From Desulfogranum japonicum DSM 18378 (GTDB lineage: Bacteria > Desulfobacterota > Desulfobulbia > Desulfobulbales > Desulfobulbaceae): 64,000 nt of DNA. Under the pieces are notes generated by a model, which made no database searches, was not told where the DNA came from, and was given only the letters and a program-made list of their open reading frames with translations. Shown here piece after piece: positions 63,027-64,000 of the stretch (positions are counted from its first letter, which is position 1; each line of letters starts with the position of its first letter). A program made the translations under genes and the position numbers. The stretch covers positions 1 through 64,000 of the forward strand of contig NZ_AUCV01000001.1 in the NCBI RefSeq assembly GCF_000429945.1, written 5' to 3'.

Positions 63027-64000
63027 ATGGTTGAAATCATTTTTGCTGTGCTCTGTTTTCTGAGCATTCAACTTGTTTTGGTAACTTTGATTGTTACGGC
63101 TAAGAAGGTTCTTTTACCCAGTGGTCAGATTACCATAACAGTGAATGGAGAAAAGGAACTGGAAGTGCAACCCGGGGGTAAACTGCTTTCCACTCTTGCC
63201 GAGCAGGGAATTTTTCTTTCCTCTGCATGCGGTGGTGGCGGCAGTTGCGGGCAGTGTCGCTGCATGGTCGAGGATGGAGGCGGTCAGATTCTGCCAACTG
63301 AACTGAATGCCATCAGCAGGGCTGAGGCAAAAAAAGGTATGCGTTTGTCCTGCCAGGTACCGGTAAAAAGAGATTTAACAATCAAGGTACCCACCGAAAT
63401 GTTGGAGACCAGAAAATGGGAGTGCGTGGTGGCCTCCAACCGCAATGTGGCAACATTTATCAAAGAGCTGGTGTTGCAACTGCCGGAGGGGGAGAAGGTA
63501 GATTTTAAGCCCGGCGGATACATTCAGATTGAGGTCCCTCCTTATGAATTGTCGTACAAGACTTTTGACATAGATGAAAAATTCCTGGGAGACTGGACTA
63601 AATTCAAAATGTTTCAATACAAGTCCAATGTCAGTGTTCCTGTGACACGCGCCTACTCCATGGCAAACTATCCGGGGGAAGAAGGGATCATAAAACTCAA
63701 TGTCCGTATTGCCAGTCCTCCACCCCGTGGACCTCTTGGGATTCCTCCCGGGCAGGCTTCTTCCTATATCTTTAATTTAAAAGAAGGTGATGCGGTAACC
63801 ATATCAGGACCATATGGTGATTTTTTCATTGAAGAGAGTGATTCGGAGATGATTTATATCGGTGGCGGCGCCGGAATGGCACCACTGCGGTCGCATATTT
63901 TTGAGCTTTTTAAAGCCCGCAACACCAAACGGAAGGTCTCTTTTTGGTACGGCGGTCGCAGTATGCAGGAAGTTTTTTATGCAGAAGAATTCGAAGAAAT
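63027..64000 (+). CDS. nqrF: Na+-NQR subunit F (3' end outside window)
   Basis: The NADH-oxidising subunit, seen for 324 codons and cut by the window edge. An N-terminal membrane helix precedes a 2Fe-2S ferredoxin domain with [14 protein letters not shown] and a later Cys in RLSCQVPV. An FAD-binding domain follows ([10 protein letters not shown], then [11 protein letters not shown]), and the NADH-binding domain begins ([21 protein letters not shown]). A GGGAG site precedes the ATG at 63027. About 80 residues are expected beyond the window. Confidence 0.95.
   Translation, partial: MVEIIFAVLCFLSIQLVLVTLIVTAKKVLLPSGQITITVNGEKELEVQPGGKLLSTLAEQGIFLSSACGGGGSCGQCRCMVEDGGGQILPTELNAISRAEAKKGMRLSCQVPVKRDLTIKVPTEMLETRKWECVVASNRNVATFIKELVLQLPEGEKVDFKPGGYIQIEVPPYELSYKTFDIDEKFLGDWTKFKMFQYKSNVSVPVTRAYSMANYPGEEGIIKLNVRIASPPPRGPLGIPPGQASSYIFNLKEGDAVTISGPYGDFFIEESDSEMIYIGGGAGMAPLRSHIFELFKARNTKRKVSFWYGGRSMQEVFYAEEFEE

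Noticed and set aside
1-64000. CRISPR arrays, tRNA and rRNA genes
   Set aside because: No regularly spaced direct repeats of CRISPR length and no tRNA- or rRNA-like sequence were seen on reading; a dedicated scan would confirm.

Overview
The window is a chromosomal stretch of a Gram-negative, probably anaerobic and probably marine bacterium. The gene set best fits the Desulfobacterota, near the Desulfobulbales. It includes a Na+-pumping NADH:quinone reductase operon with its own ApbE, an adenylyl-sulfate kinase, anaerobic-type cobalamin genes, a PEP-CTERM protein, a ferredoxin-nitroreductase fusion and several large hybrid histidine kinases. The phylum is an inference from gene content; no rRNA or tRNA gene was found in the window.

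Layout. 0-1 kb: an AT-rich, Cys-rich orphan gene open at the left edge, then repeat-like sequence. 1-6.1 kb (minus): a partner-switching module (PP2C phosphatase, unusual ABC transporter, anti-sigma-type kinase, STAS protein). 7.1-8.7 kb: an adenosine-deaminase-like lipoprotein. 8.8-14.3 kb (minus): a small membrane protein, then a YhhJ/RbbA/HlyD-type ABC export operon. 14.7-18.3 kb: a cobalamin operon (cobyric acid synthase, threonine-phosphate decarboxylase-like protein, CbiB). 18.5-21.9 kb: small genes, a NifX-like protein, cysC and a metallo-beta-lactamase-fold protein. 22.3-33.8 kb: two paralogous hybrid histidine kinases enclosing a PfkB sugar kinase, a methyltransferase, a Trk/Ktr K+ uptake pair, a thiamine-salvage pair and an aldehyde dehydrogenase. 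33.9-38.0 kb (minus): an RND efflux pair. 38.8-41.3 kb: a PEP-CTERM protein and a radical SAM protein. 41.8-44.6 kb: an aspartate ammonia-lyase fused to a cNMP-binding-like domain, apparently frameshifted near its start, and a DUF2459-type lipoprotein. 44.6-54.9 kb: the phosphate regulon (phoBR, phoU, pstCASB), with 6-phosphofructokinase between its two parts. 55-57.1 kb: small ORFs, a ferredoxin-nitroreductase and an orphan PIN-domain protein. 57.3 kb to the right edge: apbE-nqrABCDEF, with nqrF cut by the window end.

The intergenic DNA holds at least four families of short dispersed repeats. One is a roughly 167-bp MITE-like element present in three copies, with terminal inverted repeats and a long internal hairpin. 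Its apical core is conserved while the stem sequence has changed completely in one copy without losing pairing. The others are a TAGTGTCTGTCCA-ended element, an 11-mer GTAACTGATCA seen six times and only between genes, and an element with AACTRCTCACAGG ends. None has a transposase in the window.

The most unusual protein is the 844-aa ABC transporter of the partner-switching cluster. About 240 extra residues lie between its Q-loop and its signature motif, and they appear to contain repeated copies of the segment that normally occurs once there.
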